From NCBI GenBank assembly GCA_025355255.1, contig JANYAA010000404.1, positions 1-8,693 of the forward strand: DNA of 8,693 nucleotides, written 5' to 3'. Positions within the stretch are counted from its first letter, which is position 1; every line of letters starts with the position of its first letter. Under the pieces are notes generated by a model that was given only the letters and a program-made list of their open reading frames with translations, made no database searches and was not told the DNA's origin. Below, piece by piece: positions 1 to 5,515 of this stretch. Origin of the DNA: Chloroflexota bacterium. Lineage in GTDB: Bacteria > Chloroflexota > Limnocylindria > Limnocylindrales > CSP1-4. The position numbers and the translations under genes were made by a program.

Positions 1-534
1 AGCGGCGAGGCCCGCGACGAGCAGCGACCCCGCGACGAAGCGGCGGCGGCTCGGGCCGGCCGTCGAGAGCGCATGTTCGGGAGCTGTTGCACTCCGGCGG
101 ACCCGCGGCCCACGGAGGAGCCCGACGAGCACCGCGAGCGCCGCGGCAGCCCCGACGAGCGCCGGCATCGCGTCGACGGGTGCGGCGACCGGCCGACTGA
201 GTGCGGCAATCGTGCCCACGAGACCGAACGCGAGGATGGTGGCTCCGCCCACGGCGAGCCGCCGAGCGGCCACCAGGCCGACGACGGCACCGAGCACGAG
301 CACGGCCGCGAGGACGCCTGCGAGAAGGAACGCCTTGTCGTTCGTCCCGAATGACTGGATCGCAAACTCTTTGACAGCCTGCGGGGCTGCGTCGATAAGC
401 GTGGAGCCCACCGCGAAGAGGGGGGACGTCGCGGGGCCAACCGCCGTCGCGAGGAGGTGCCCAACGCCGATGGCGGTCGCCGCGGCAAGCAGGCCGGCGA
501 CGGCACCCCTTGCGTCACGCTCGCCGCGACTCAT
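1..534 (-). CDS. Sulfite-oxidase-family molybdopterin-dependent oxidoreductase, membrane N-terminus (partial)
   Basis: The gene runs off the left edge, so only the first 178 codons are present. They encode a membrane-anchoring N-terminus. Hydrophobic spans lie near residues 11-33, 68-90, 95-113 and 123-140. A twin-arginine-like SRRRFVAGSLLVAGLA stretch follows at about 162-177, just where the catalytic part should begin. The KEFAIQSFGTNDKAFLLAG block at about 55-73 is what I recognise from high-GC sulfite-oxidase-like proteins that carry an N-terminal membrane region before the Mo-cofactor domain. The Mo-binding cysteine and dimerisation domain are outside the window, so activity and substrate cannot be judged. 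The ATG overlaps the TGA of the upstream membrane gene (ATGA), which implies translational coupling within one operon. The family call comes from recalled similarity of the N-terminus only. An unrelated Tat-exported membrane protein is the main alternative. Confidence 0.72.
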   Translation of the reverse strand, partial: MSRGERDARGAVAGLLAAATAIGVGHLLATAVGPATSPLFAVGSTLIDAAPQAVKEFAIQSFGTNDKAFLLAGVLAAVLVLGAVVGLVAARRLAVGGATILAFGLVGTIAALSRPVAAPVDAMPALVGAAAALAVLVGLLRGPRVRRSATAPEHALSTAGPSRRRFVAGSLLVAGLAA

Positions 535-1409
535 TGCGCCGCCGCCCGAGCGGCAACCGGTGACTCCGCCGGAGTCAGAAGCATGAACGCGATCCCGGCC
601 GACGCGAGCTCGGCAAGCGTCGACATCGCGCCGTACAGGTCGACCGGCTCGCCGGCCCCGAGGACAAGGCCGGTGGCCTCCGCGTGCTCGCCCGGGGCCC
701 CGAACGGGAGCCCCACCAGCACCGCGTAGGCGTAGATGGCGAGGAGCGTCACGTTGAGCGCGACGACGAGGCCAAGGGTCCAGCCCCTCGGCCGCCACAG
801 GGCCAGCCCCGCGAGCAGGATCTGGGCGAGCCCGGCCGCGAGGAACCCGAGGCCGAGGACGGTGGCCTCCTCGAGATGGGCCGGCACGAGCAGGAGATGG
901 ATCCACCCGGCGACGATCAGGGCGACCGACATCGCCACGCGGGCGCCGGCGCCGGCGCCGAGGCGGCTGCTCCGCATGGGTAGCGTCACGATCGGGACCA
1001 GGATCAGGGCGCCCCCGAGGGCCATCAGCGCGGCGCCGGATCCGGCGGTCGGCTGGGTGAGCAGGCCGGCGGGACCGGGATCCGCCACGTAGGCCAGGAT
1101 CCGAGACTGCAGCAGGAGCGCGTCGGCCGCCACGGCGACACCGCCGGCGAGGGCGAGCGCGCGGAGGATCCGGCCGCCGCCCATCGTGGCGCCGACGGCC
1201 AGCAGGCCCAGCGCCACCACCGCGAGCCCGGCGAGCGGCCCGCCTTCAAGTACGAAGCCGGACACCGGCTGGAGCCCGCGGAACACGATGAGCCAGGGGA
1301 CGGCGACGCTCAGCGCGATGAGCCCAGCGCCGGCAGCACCGGCGGCGAGGGCGATCGTCGTCGCGGCGGGAAGGTTGCGGCCGTGAGGGAGAGCGGCTAC
1401 AGACGCCAC
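531..1409 (-). CDS. Polytopic membrane protein of unknown function
   Basis: This 292-residue protein is Ala/Leu/Gly/Val-rich. It has about eight hydrophobic spans, near residues 17-41, 57-75, 83-107, 125-143, 157-175, 183-204, 211-233 and 259-278. Short charged loops separate them (for example FRG at 43-45 and WRPRGW at 205-210). I see no Walker, heme-ligand or transporter signature, so no function is assigned. It starts at GTG with a strong AGGAGG five bases upstream, and it ends in a 4-base overlap with the molybdopterin oxidoreductase gene. The secreted-protein gene ends about 60 bases upstream. The tight packing suggests the membrane protein works with, anchors, or is at least co-expressed with the Mo-enzyme. 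That link is inference from position only. All phenylalanine codons here are TTC, in line with the high-GC background. Confidence 0.8.
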   Translation of the reverse strand: MASVAALPHGRNLPAATTIALAAGAAGAGLIALSVAVPWLIVFRGLQPVSGFVLEGGPLAGLAVVALGLLAVGATMGGGRILRALALAGGVAVAADALLLQSRILAYVADPGPAGLLTQPTAGSGAALMALGGALILVPIVTLPMRSSRLGAGAGARVAMSVALIVAGWIHLLLVPAHLEEATVLGLGFLAAGLAQILLAGLALWRPRGWTLGLVVALNVTLLAIYAYAVLVGLPFGAPGEHAEATGLVLGAGEPVDLYGAMSTLAELASAGIAFMLLTPAESPVAARAAAQ

Positions 1410-1414
1410 GGTGT

Positions 1415-1420
1415 CCTCCT
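1415..1420 (-). promoter_or_regulatory. Ribosome binding site fixing the GTG start of the membrane protein
   Basis: On the minus strand AGGAGG is followed by five bases (ACACC) and then GTG. This near-perfect Shine-Dalgarno decides the start of the 292-residue membrane protein, which has no suitable ATG nearby. Confidence 0.75.
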
Positions 1421-1470
1421 GGAGGGGGATGCGGGCGACCCGGTGGGCCGCCCGCGGAGGTGGGGCCGAC

Positions 1471-2118
1471 CTACCGGCCGACGACGTTGAAGAACAGGTA
1501 GAGGTTCGTCGGGATAGGCCCGAGAACGCCGCTGTTCGGGGTGTTGATGAGCGAGAACATCGTGGCCTCCGACTTGCCGGCCGCGAGGGCCGCCCAGGCC
1601 GTCTGGTTCGTCACTGCAACAACCTTGACGTCCCACCAGCCGCCGGCCGCGCCGTCGAGGATGTGGCTGTGGGCGGGAAGCGCAACGTTCGCGACCGCGC
1701 CGGGCGTGGCGCCGAGGGCGCCGGCGATCCGCGAGAGGTCGACCGTCATCGGGTGGTTGGGGCACGACGCCGAGGCGCACATCGGCGCGGGGCTCGGGTT
1801 GGCGAAGAGGGGGACCAGGACGTACAGGATGGATCGGTCGGCGTGCGGCACCGGGCCGCGGTTCGAGTCGGTGCCGACTTCGCAGCCGCTCGCTGCGGAG
1901 GACGCCACGCTCGTGTCGCAGAAGAAGTTCTGCGGGTACTGGACCGTGACAGTGCGGCCGTCGACCCAGGCGGGCGTCGTGGCTGAGGAGACCGGCGTGA
2001 CCGTGCTGCTGCTCGCGGCAACGGCTCCGGTCATCAGAACGCCGGCAACCATCAGACTCGCAAGGGTTGCGCCGATTGCGGCCAGTCGCGGCCGGCGGGA
2101 GAGAGTGGAACGGATCAT
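1471..2118 (-). CDS. Secreted protein of unknown function with four cysteines
   Basis: The start is ATG with AAAGGAG five bases upstream. The open frame extends further upstream, but without a ribosome site or a protein-like sequence. The 215-residue product opens with an Arg-rich n-region (RSTLSRRPR) and a hydrophobic core at about 12-35 ending GAVA-A, a Sec-type signal peptide. The mature part carries four cysteines (67, 79, 114, 119), an aromatic TVTVQYPQNFF segment at 57-66, RSILYVLVPLF at 95-105, a GGWWDVKVVAVTNQTAW segment near 159-175, and an aromatic YLFFNVV end. The cysteine spacing would allow two disulfides outside the cytoplasm. Histidines at 92, 122, 150 and 152 could bind a metal, but no known motif is formed. 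I do not recognise a characterised family. It is the first gene of the run leading to the membrane protein and Mo-oxidoreductase, so an extracytoplasmic partner role is possible but unproven. Confidence 0.8.
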   Translation of the reverse strand: MIRSTLSRRPRLAAIGATLASLMVAGVLMTGAVAASSSTVTPVSSATTPAWVDGRTVTVQYPQNFFCDTSVASSAASGCEVGTDSNRGPVPHADRSILYVLVPLFANPSPAPMCASASCPNHPMTVDLSRIAGALGATPGAVANVALPAHSHILDGAAGGWWDVKVVAVTNQTAWAALAAGKSEATMFSLINTPNSGVLGPIPTNLYLFFNVVGR

Positions 2119-2469
2119 CGAGGCTCCTTTGGAGCTATGGGACGCTGATGGCCTGCTCACGTCTGAGGAGGCCTGCCCGGTTGGCCTGCGCCGGCGCCTT
2201 GCCGCTGCAGGATGGTCATTGGTGGTTCGCGCCGGGAACGCCGCCGGATCACCGGTCGCACGTTGCAACTTCATCGCACGGCGCGCGGAGCCGCCGCAGA
2301 GCAGCGACAGCTTGTTTGGGTTGGACGCGCGGATGCCCACTGGCCGCCGTCCGCGCCCGCCAATCCATTAGCCGATTTGCAGTGGGACGAGGAGGTCACG
2401 CCCTGACGGGATCGTCGAGCTGCGTCGTCCAGCGTCTGCCAAGACCGGCGTCGCCATCGCGGCGTTGCT

Positions 2470-2620
2470 CGCACTGGGACGCATCAGCCCGGCGACCGCA
2501 GCCGCCGCACGCGGGTGCGGTTGCAGTGCACCCGGCAGGGGCCAGGTGTGATCGTCGCCGCGACCGACATCTACGACGGCGCGGGGAACCTGGCTCAGGT
2601 CACGTGCCACGCCGCACACC
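2470..2620 (+). pseudogene. Possible thioesterase-like (hotdog) gene scrap
   Basis: Two adjacent plus frames read as protein-like: ALGRISPATAA up to about 2505, then after a frame change VRLQCTRQGPGVIVAATDIY and DGAGNLAQVTCHA from 2515. The pattern of a short strand, a basic turn, VIVA, an acidic-Tyr-Asp turn, G-x-L and a final strand resembles the C-terminal strands of PaaI/hotdog thioesterases as I remember them. It has no start, no ribosome site, a frame break and no matching N-terminal half. It could equally be chance in GC-rich DNA, so treat it as a lead only. Confidence 0.18.
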
Positions 2621-2719
2621 GCTCCGACGACGCGGACTCACTGATCGGCATGGCCCTCCACGAGCACGGCCATTTCCGCGCGCACCGGCCGTGGCGCGAC
2701 GTACGCGATGTCTGGAGGC

Positions 2720-3048
2720 CTAGGGCCGATACAGCGTGGCGAACCCGTCGACATCGACGCGTGGGTGACCCGCGGTCCCCACCGCCACGATCCGAACGGT
2801 GTGCGTCCCCTGTACGGCCCAGGTGAAGCCAAATGCAATCCGCCTGGGACCCGGCAGGGGGTCCGCGAAGTTCTACATCGGAGACGTCTACCAGCGCACG
2901 GTCAGCCTGTACTCGAGCACGACGGCCCTCGGCGCCGAACCGGACATGGCGATCGCGAGCTTCTGGCCACGAGCTGCGCGTAGGTTGGGGCCGCGAGCGC
3001 GGGGCTTGAGGTGGCGAACGGGAATGACAGCGCGATCGCCGCCGCCAC
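2720..3048 (-). pseudogene. Remnant of a secreted beta-rich protein with an internally inverted segment
   Basis: Three pieces belong together. On the minus strand at 3048-2985 is a signal-peptide-like stretch, VAAAIALSFPFATSSPALA followed by APTYAQLVA. At about 2845-2720 the minus strand encodes RRIAFGFTWAVQGTHT and then VRIVAVGTAGHPRVDVDGF, ending in a TAG stop. This is the closing motif of a beta-sandwich-like tail common in secreted proteins of Chloroflexota and Actinomycetota. The piece that should sit just before it, GRGSAKFYIGDVYQRTVSLY with SSTT after it, lies at about 2853-2924 on the opposite (plus) strand. Flipping that segment in place restores the usual order. GQKLAIAMSGSAPR (minus, about 2970-2929) reads in the same frame as the tail and fits the expected preceding strand. 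The signal peptide is in another frame, so a frameshift is also present. The recognition is from memory of the family; the strand split is directly visible. Confidence 0.5.
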
Positions 3049-3116
3049 TAGTCGCCCTTCGTGGCGACTGGACTTCCCGCTGCAACGCCTTCTCAAGCCG
3101 TGCCATCCTAGGAGGC

Positions 3117-3500
3117 GTGACTGATCCCCTCGCCGCAGACGTGACACGGATCGACCGCTGGCTGTGCGCGGTGCGCCTCGTGAAGACTCGCCCACTCGCA
3201 ACCGGCCTGTGCGACGGCGGCCACGTGCTCGTGAACGGGCTATCGGCAAAGCCGTCGACAAAGGTTCGCGCGGGCGATCGTGTGGAGGCGTTCATCGCGG
3301 AGCGCCAGCGCATCGTCGAGGTGGTGCGGACGATCGAGTCGCGGGTCGGGGCGCCCGTCGCTGCGGGCTGCTATGTGGATTACAGTCCGCCCATCGTGGA
3401 GGAGGACAGGCCCGCGATGACGCCCGTCCGCGGGGAGGGCCGGCCGAGCAAGCGACAGCGGCGCGAGTTCGACCGCGTTCGCAGGGCCGGCGGCGCCTGA
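3117..3500 (+). CDS. S4-domain RNA-binding protein (HslR/Hsp15-like)
   Basis: The protein has 127 residues if it starts at GTG 3117. An S4 RNA-binding domain fills about residues 9-60: TRIDRWLCAVRLVKTR, then GGHVLVNG and AKPSTKVRAGD, the standard order of helix pair, strand and basic turn. The tail carries RVGAPVAAGCYVDYSPP and ends with the highly basic GRPSKRQRREFDRVRRAGG, typical of the high-GC Gram-positive/Chloroflexota version of the Hsp15 family. Hsp15 in E. coli binds stalled 50S subunits carrying nascent-chain tRNA, and a related ribosome-rescue or RNA-binding role in the cytoplasm is the likely job. The start is uncertain: AGGAGG sits only one base before GTG 3117, and the next in-frame GTG at 3141 is too far from it. 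It is intact, unlike its neighbours on both sides. Confidence 0.85.
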   Translation: MTDPLAADVTRIDRWLCAVRLVKTRPLATGLCDGGHVLVNGLSAKPSTKVRAGDRVEAFIAERQRIVEVVRTIESRVGAPVAAGCYVDYSPPIVEEDRPAMTPVRGEGRPSKRQRREFDRVRRAGGA

Positions 3501-3519
3501 CCAGCGTCAGGACACCTCT

Positions 3520-3754
3520 CATACATCGATAAGGCGGGACGACTGGTCATGCCGCGCCCGCTCCGCGACAGGGGCGGCTGGCGGGTGGCGGCGAGGTGGA
3601 GATTGAGCTCGACGGGGCTGCAATTCGCATCGAGCCGGTCGGCGGCAGCGGGCTGCGCGAGGACGCCGGCCTGCTCCTGATCTCGTCCTCCGGAACACCA
3701 CTGACCGCTGCGGGGGTACGCGAGCTGCTCGATAGCGATCGGCTTGGACGCTGA
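3520..3754 (+). pseudogene. vapB: Broken VapB/AbrB-type antitoxin
   Basis: The SpoVT/AbrB swapped-hairpin motif is visible in two frames. IDKAGRLVMPRPLRDR (from 3525) covers the first strand and the conserved R-x-V-x-P-x-x-L-R core. After a frame change at about 3573-3578 it continues as LAGGGEVEIELDGAAIRIEP (from 3578), then a tail ending ELLDSDRLGR and a TGA at 3752-3754. One missing base in the AGGGGCGG stretch explains the shift. The usual N-terminus (M-x-x-T-IDKAGR) has no start codon in place: the bases before IDKAG read LSY. VapB normally binds and neutralises VapC and represses its own operon through this fold. The next frame downstream is the matching toxin remnant, beginning right at this stop, as in a normal vapBC operon. 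The antitoxin is almost certainly not made in functional form from the sequence as given. Confidence 0.72.
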
Positions 3755-4035
3755 TGCTGACGCGGTCCTGTTGCTCGACACGAGCGCGGCGGGCGCCCCC
3801 GTCGTCGAGGACCATGAGGGGCACGCGGCGACACTCGAAGCCGTTCGCGGTCGTCGTCTGGGCCTCGCTGGTCACGCCTGGTTTGAGACGTACTCGGTTT
3901 TGAGACGTACTCGGTACGGACGCGGCTGCCCGGCGCACTCCGCCGGCAACCGGCTGATGTCGCCGCGCTGCTCGCGGACAACTTCCCGGCGACGGCGTTG
4001 AGGCGCTCGGGGTGCGCGTCCGGCTGACAGACTGA
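3744..4035 (+). pseudogene. vapC: Broken VapC-type PIN-domain toxin
   Basis: The first PIN strand with its catalytic Asp is present (VLLLDTSA, from about 3765), followed by VEDHEGHAATLEAVRGRR and LGLAGHAWFETYSV, which holds the second acidic residue. At 3882-3915 a 17-base tandem duplication throws the frame. Skipping one copy gives RTRLPGALRRQPADV and AALLADNFPAT, the expected continuation. The sequence then jumps straight to VEALGVRVRLTD and a TGA at 4033-4035 in yet another frame, which looks like the usual VapC C-terminus. The stretch with the third and fourth acidic residues (a D-A-L helix and a T-R-D strand in this family) is missing, roughly 45 residues by comparison with typical 130-140-residue VapC proteins. 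VapC enzymes are Mg-dependent RNases, and this copy has lost half its catalytic acids, so it should be dead. It lies directly after the broken vapB. Confidence 0.75.
3882..3915 (+). repeat. Perfect 17-bp tandem duplication inside vapC
   Basis: TTTGAGACGTACTCGGT occurs twice, directly abutting (3882-3898 and 3899-3915), with no mismatch. Seventeen is not a multiple of three, so the duplication shifts the reading frame. Deleting either copy restores the PIN-domain reading across the junction. Confidence 0.93.
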
Positions 4036-4050
4036 GGGCGGGCACTAGGC

Positions 4051-4093
4051 CGGGCCAACGAGGTGGGCGCCGGGGTCTGCCTCTCTCGGCCCG
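4051..4093. terminator. Inverted repeat between convergent genes, possible terminator
   Basis: CGGGCC (4051-4056) pairs with GGCCCG (4088-4093), and inside it GAGG (4060-4063) pairs with CCTC (4080-4083), giving an interrupted stem. It lies between the convergent vapC remnant (plus) and the PEAT-repeat gene (minus), where a shared terminator would be useful. No T-tract follows on either strand, and stems of this size arise easily in such GC-rich DNA. Confidence 0.25.
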
Positions 4094-4119
4094 AAGCGTG
4101 GTCGCCTGGTGGTTCCCGG

Positions 4120-4506
4120 CTATGAAGTGGTTCGACGTGCCCCGCTTTGCCGTGCTTCAGTCGCCCCCGTTCCCGCCGTCGCCGGCGGAGCCGCTCTTGC
4201 TACCGCCGTCCTCGCCTCGGGCGCGTCGGTCGCCTCGGGCGCGTCGGTCGCCTCGGGCGCGTCGGTCGCCTCGGGCGCGTCGGTCGCCTCGGGCGCGTGG
4301 GTCGCCTCGGGCGCGTGGGTCGCCTCGGGCGCGTGGGTCGCCTCGGGCGCGTCGGTCGCCTCCGGGGAGAGTTGCTCGAGGCTCGAGACCGTTCGCCCGT
4401 CGAGGGATGCCGGTTGCGCGGCCAGCCGGGAGGTCGCAAATGCGGCGCCCGCGACGAGCAGCACGGCGACCCCAGCGGCGCCGCCGGACCTGATCAGCTT
4501 GTTCAT
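4120..4506 (-). CDS. Secreted PEAT-repeat protein of unknown function
   Basis: This is a 128-residue product with ATG at 4506 and a GGGGAGAAGG ribosome site about ten bases upstream. The N-terminus MNKLIRSGGAAGVAVLLVAG is a Sec signal peptide or membrane anchor. It is followed by a short Ala/Ser-rich linker and then eight 6-residue units of the type T-D/H-A-P-E-A (about residues 50-98). Such low-complexity acidic-Pro repeats form extended stalks on exported proteins. Nothing catalytic is visible. The tail in this frame (EARTAVARAAPPATAG and on to RRTTS) is basic and unlike the repeat. One base over, a GEDGGSKSGSAGDGGNGGD tail ends at a stop at 4157-4159, which better suits this type of protein. 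A frameshift at the repeat end is therefore likely, and the true 3' end may be 4157. The plus-strand Arg-rich reading of the same DNA is a shadow. Confidence 0.6.
   Translation of the reverse strand: MNKLIRSGGAAGVAVLLVAGAAFATSRLAAQPASLDGRTVSSLEQLSPEATDAPEATHAPEATHAPEATHAPEATDAPEATDAPEATDAPEATDAPEARTAVARAAPPATAGTGATEARQSGARRTTS
4213..4356 (-). repeat. Eight 18-bp tandem repeats encoding T-D/H-A-P-E-A
   Basis: Eight contiguous 18-base units (plus strand CGCCTCGGGCGCGTSGGT) differ at a single position. The four leftmost and the rightmost have C there and the middle three have G, which switches the encoded residue between Asp and His. The near-identity points to recent unit duplication by slippage or recombination. 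Units are a multiple of three, so copy-number change keeps the frame. Confidence 0.93.
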
Positions 4507-4689
4507 TCCAAAACCGCCTTCTCCCCGCCTGGCATGGGCTCGCGGCCTGGCGCTGCGTGCTTCACGACTATGAGGCAAGCCGGCCCCGCCGGGTTTCAGT
4601 ACCTTCCGCGGGGCGATCGTACTGGCTGTGGCCGCGGTTCCGTCGAGGACCAGCCACACGATGTCAGGAGCATTGCTGCCCGCGGCAAG
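4507..4689 (-). other. 183-bp leader of the PEAT-repeat gene, with alternative hairpins
   Basis: There is no gene here: the open frame continuing upstream has no start or ribosome site of its own. On the minus strand two mutually exclusive helices can be drawn. One pairs positions 4580-4584 with 4588-4592 (CCGGC/GCCGG). The other pairs 4584-4589 with 4608-4613 (CCCCGC/GCGGGG). I compared it by eye with GEMM-type c-di-GMP, cobalamin and SAM riboswitch cores and saw no match. Chance pairing is likely at this GC content. Confidence 0.25.
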
Positions 4690-5045
4690 TCAGTTCCGCA
4701 GGATCTTCTCCAGCGGGCGCCCCTTCGCCAGCTCATCCACAAGCTTGTCGAGGTAGCGGACCTGCTGCACCGCGGGTCCTCGATCTCCTCGATGCGCACG
4801 CCGCAGATGACGCCCCTGATCAGGCTCGCGTTGGGGTGCAGGCGGGCCTCCGCGAAGAAGCCCTCGAAGGTGGTGCCCGCCGCGAGGCGCTGGTCCAGCG
4901 CCGACTGGTCGTAGCCCGTGAGCCAGCGGATCACGGTATCGAGCTCCGCCTTGGTGCGGCCCTTCTTCTCGATCTTCGCCAGGTACAGCGGGTACACCAG
5001 GCTGACGGTCATCGTGTGGAACCGCTGCGCATTCGAGCCGTTCAT
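4690..5045 (-). pseudogene. DUF2200 family protein, frameshifted near its C-terminus
   Basis: From ATG 5045 the frame reads the DUF2200 signature: QRFHTMTVSLVYPLYLAK, KKGRTKAELDTVIRWLTGYD, GTTFEGFFAEARLHPN and SLIRGVICGVRIEEIEDP. DUF2200 proteins are small (about 115-120 residues), mostly alpha-helical, and of unknown function. At about 4774-4775, just after IEEIEDP, the frame is lost by one base. The expected ending VQQVRYLDKLVDELAKG, RPLEKILRN follows in the next frame to a TGA at 4690-4692. Adding one base gives 118 residues, exactly a full-length member. As written, translation would instead run on in a wrong frame to about 4120. The start has GAGGA about ten bases upstream. The VOC protein gene ends ten bases before this start, so the two form an operon. 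Confidence 0.82.
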
Positions 5046-5055
5046 GTCCAATTCC

Positions 5056-5417
5056 TCACGGCGTGACCGCGAACCAGCGGCCCTCGGGGTCGCAGAAGGC
5101 GAAGTTTGGCCGCCCCTGGAACTGGCCCACTGGCGAGGCCTGCACGCCACGGGCGACGAGAGCGTCGTGCACAGCGTCGAGGTCGTCCACGCGGAAGCAC
5201 ATTGAGGGCGTCGCCAGATCCAGGCCGTCCGGGTTGTCCTTCATCATCTCGCGTGGCACGAGCTGGAACGCGAACGGCTGATCGGCGAAGCCAACCAGGG
5301 CGATTTGAAAGCGGCGGCCTCTTGGCGCTGCTTCTCCACTATGCCCACCTGCTCCATCCAGAACCTGCGCCAGGCTTCCGCATCGTTCACGTACAGCTCG
5401 ACGTATCCGACCTTCAT
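5056..5417 (-). pseudogene. VOC (glyoxalase/bleomycin-resistance) superfamily protein, frameshifted
   Basis: ATG 5417 with GGGAG about eight bases upstream begins MKVGYVELYVNDAEAWRRF, the first beta-alpha unit of a VOC module. The frame breaks at about 5311-5318 in a GCCGCCGC run, after EKQRQEAA. The next frame carries FQIALVGFADQPFAFQLVPR, then CFRVDDLDAVHDALVARGV and FAFCDPEGRWFAVTP to the stop. That last part is the standard second half (V-D-D-x-D, then DPEGRWF). One added base gives 120 residues, the normal size of a single-domain VOC protein, which usually works as a dimer. The VOC fold serves metal-dependent isomerases, dioxygenases and drug-binding proteins, and this sequence does not show which. 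It is the first gene of the VOC-DUF2200 pair and divergent from the MFS transporter. Whether the break is biological or a base-calling error cannot be told here. Confidence 0.8.
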
Positions 5418-5515
5418 GGGCCACTCCCGCGATGCTGGCGAACAAGCGATGGGCGAGGGGCTACAACGCTTGGCAAGTATCCTCGTAGTCGCAAGTTGGC
5501 GGCGTGGAGGTGGGC
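5418..5515. promoter_or_regulatory. 98-bp divergent intergenic region
   Basis: This gap separates the minus-strand VOC-DUF2200 pair from the plus-strand MFS transporter, so promoters for both should lie in it. The only structured element I see is a small palindrome, CTTG-G-CAAG at about 5468-5476. No convincing -10/-35 pair stands out on either strand. Confidence 0.4.

Larger units (their letters stand above)
2119..3116. other. About 1 kb without an intact gene, holding gene debris
   Basis: No frame on either strand gives a convincing full protein with a start and ribosome site. The first 250 bases are the upstream region of the secreted-protein gene and contain no promoter I would defend. 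Two pieces look like former coding sequence and are listed separately: a weak scrap at about 2470-2620, and a clear secreted-protein remnant at 2720-3048. The long open frame that enters the S4 gene from position 2799 passes through the flipped remnant and is not a real N-terminal extension. Confidence 0.6.

Noticed and set aside
1471..2340. Longer start for the secreted protein (289 codons)
   Set aside because: The extra 74 residues are low-quality Arg/Ala text with no ribosome site. ATG 2118 has a well-spaced AAAGGAG and is followed at once by a signal peptide.
2799..3500. A 233-codon version of the S4 protein with a long N-terminal extension
   Set aside because: The extra N-terminus runs through the inverted secreted-protein segment and is unlike any S4 protein start. 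The S4 family begins close to TRIDRWL.
4213..4356. CRISPR-like array
   Set aside because: The units abut with no spacers, are a multiple of three, and encode a repeat protein.
4507..4689. Riboswitch in the leader of the PEAT-repeat gene
   Set aside because: Two alternative small helices can be drawn, but no conserved core of a known riboswitch class is present, and such pairings are common at this GC content.
4147..4914. Plus-strand Arg-rich repeat protein (GRVGRL or RARRSP units)
   Set aside because: It is the other-strand and other-frame reading of the 18-bp array. The minus-strand reading has a start, a ribosome site, a signal peptide and a sensible T-D-A-P-E-A repeat.
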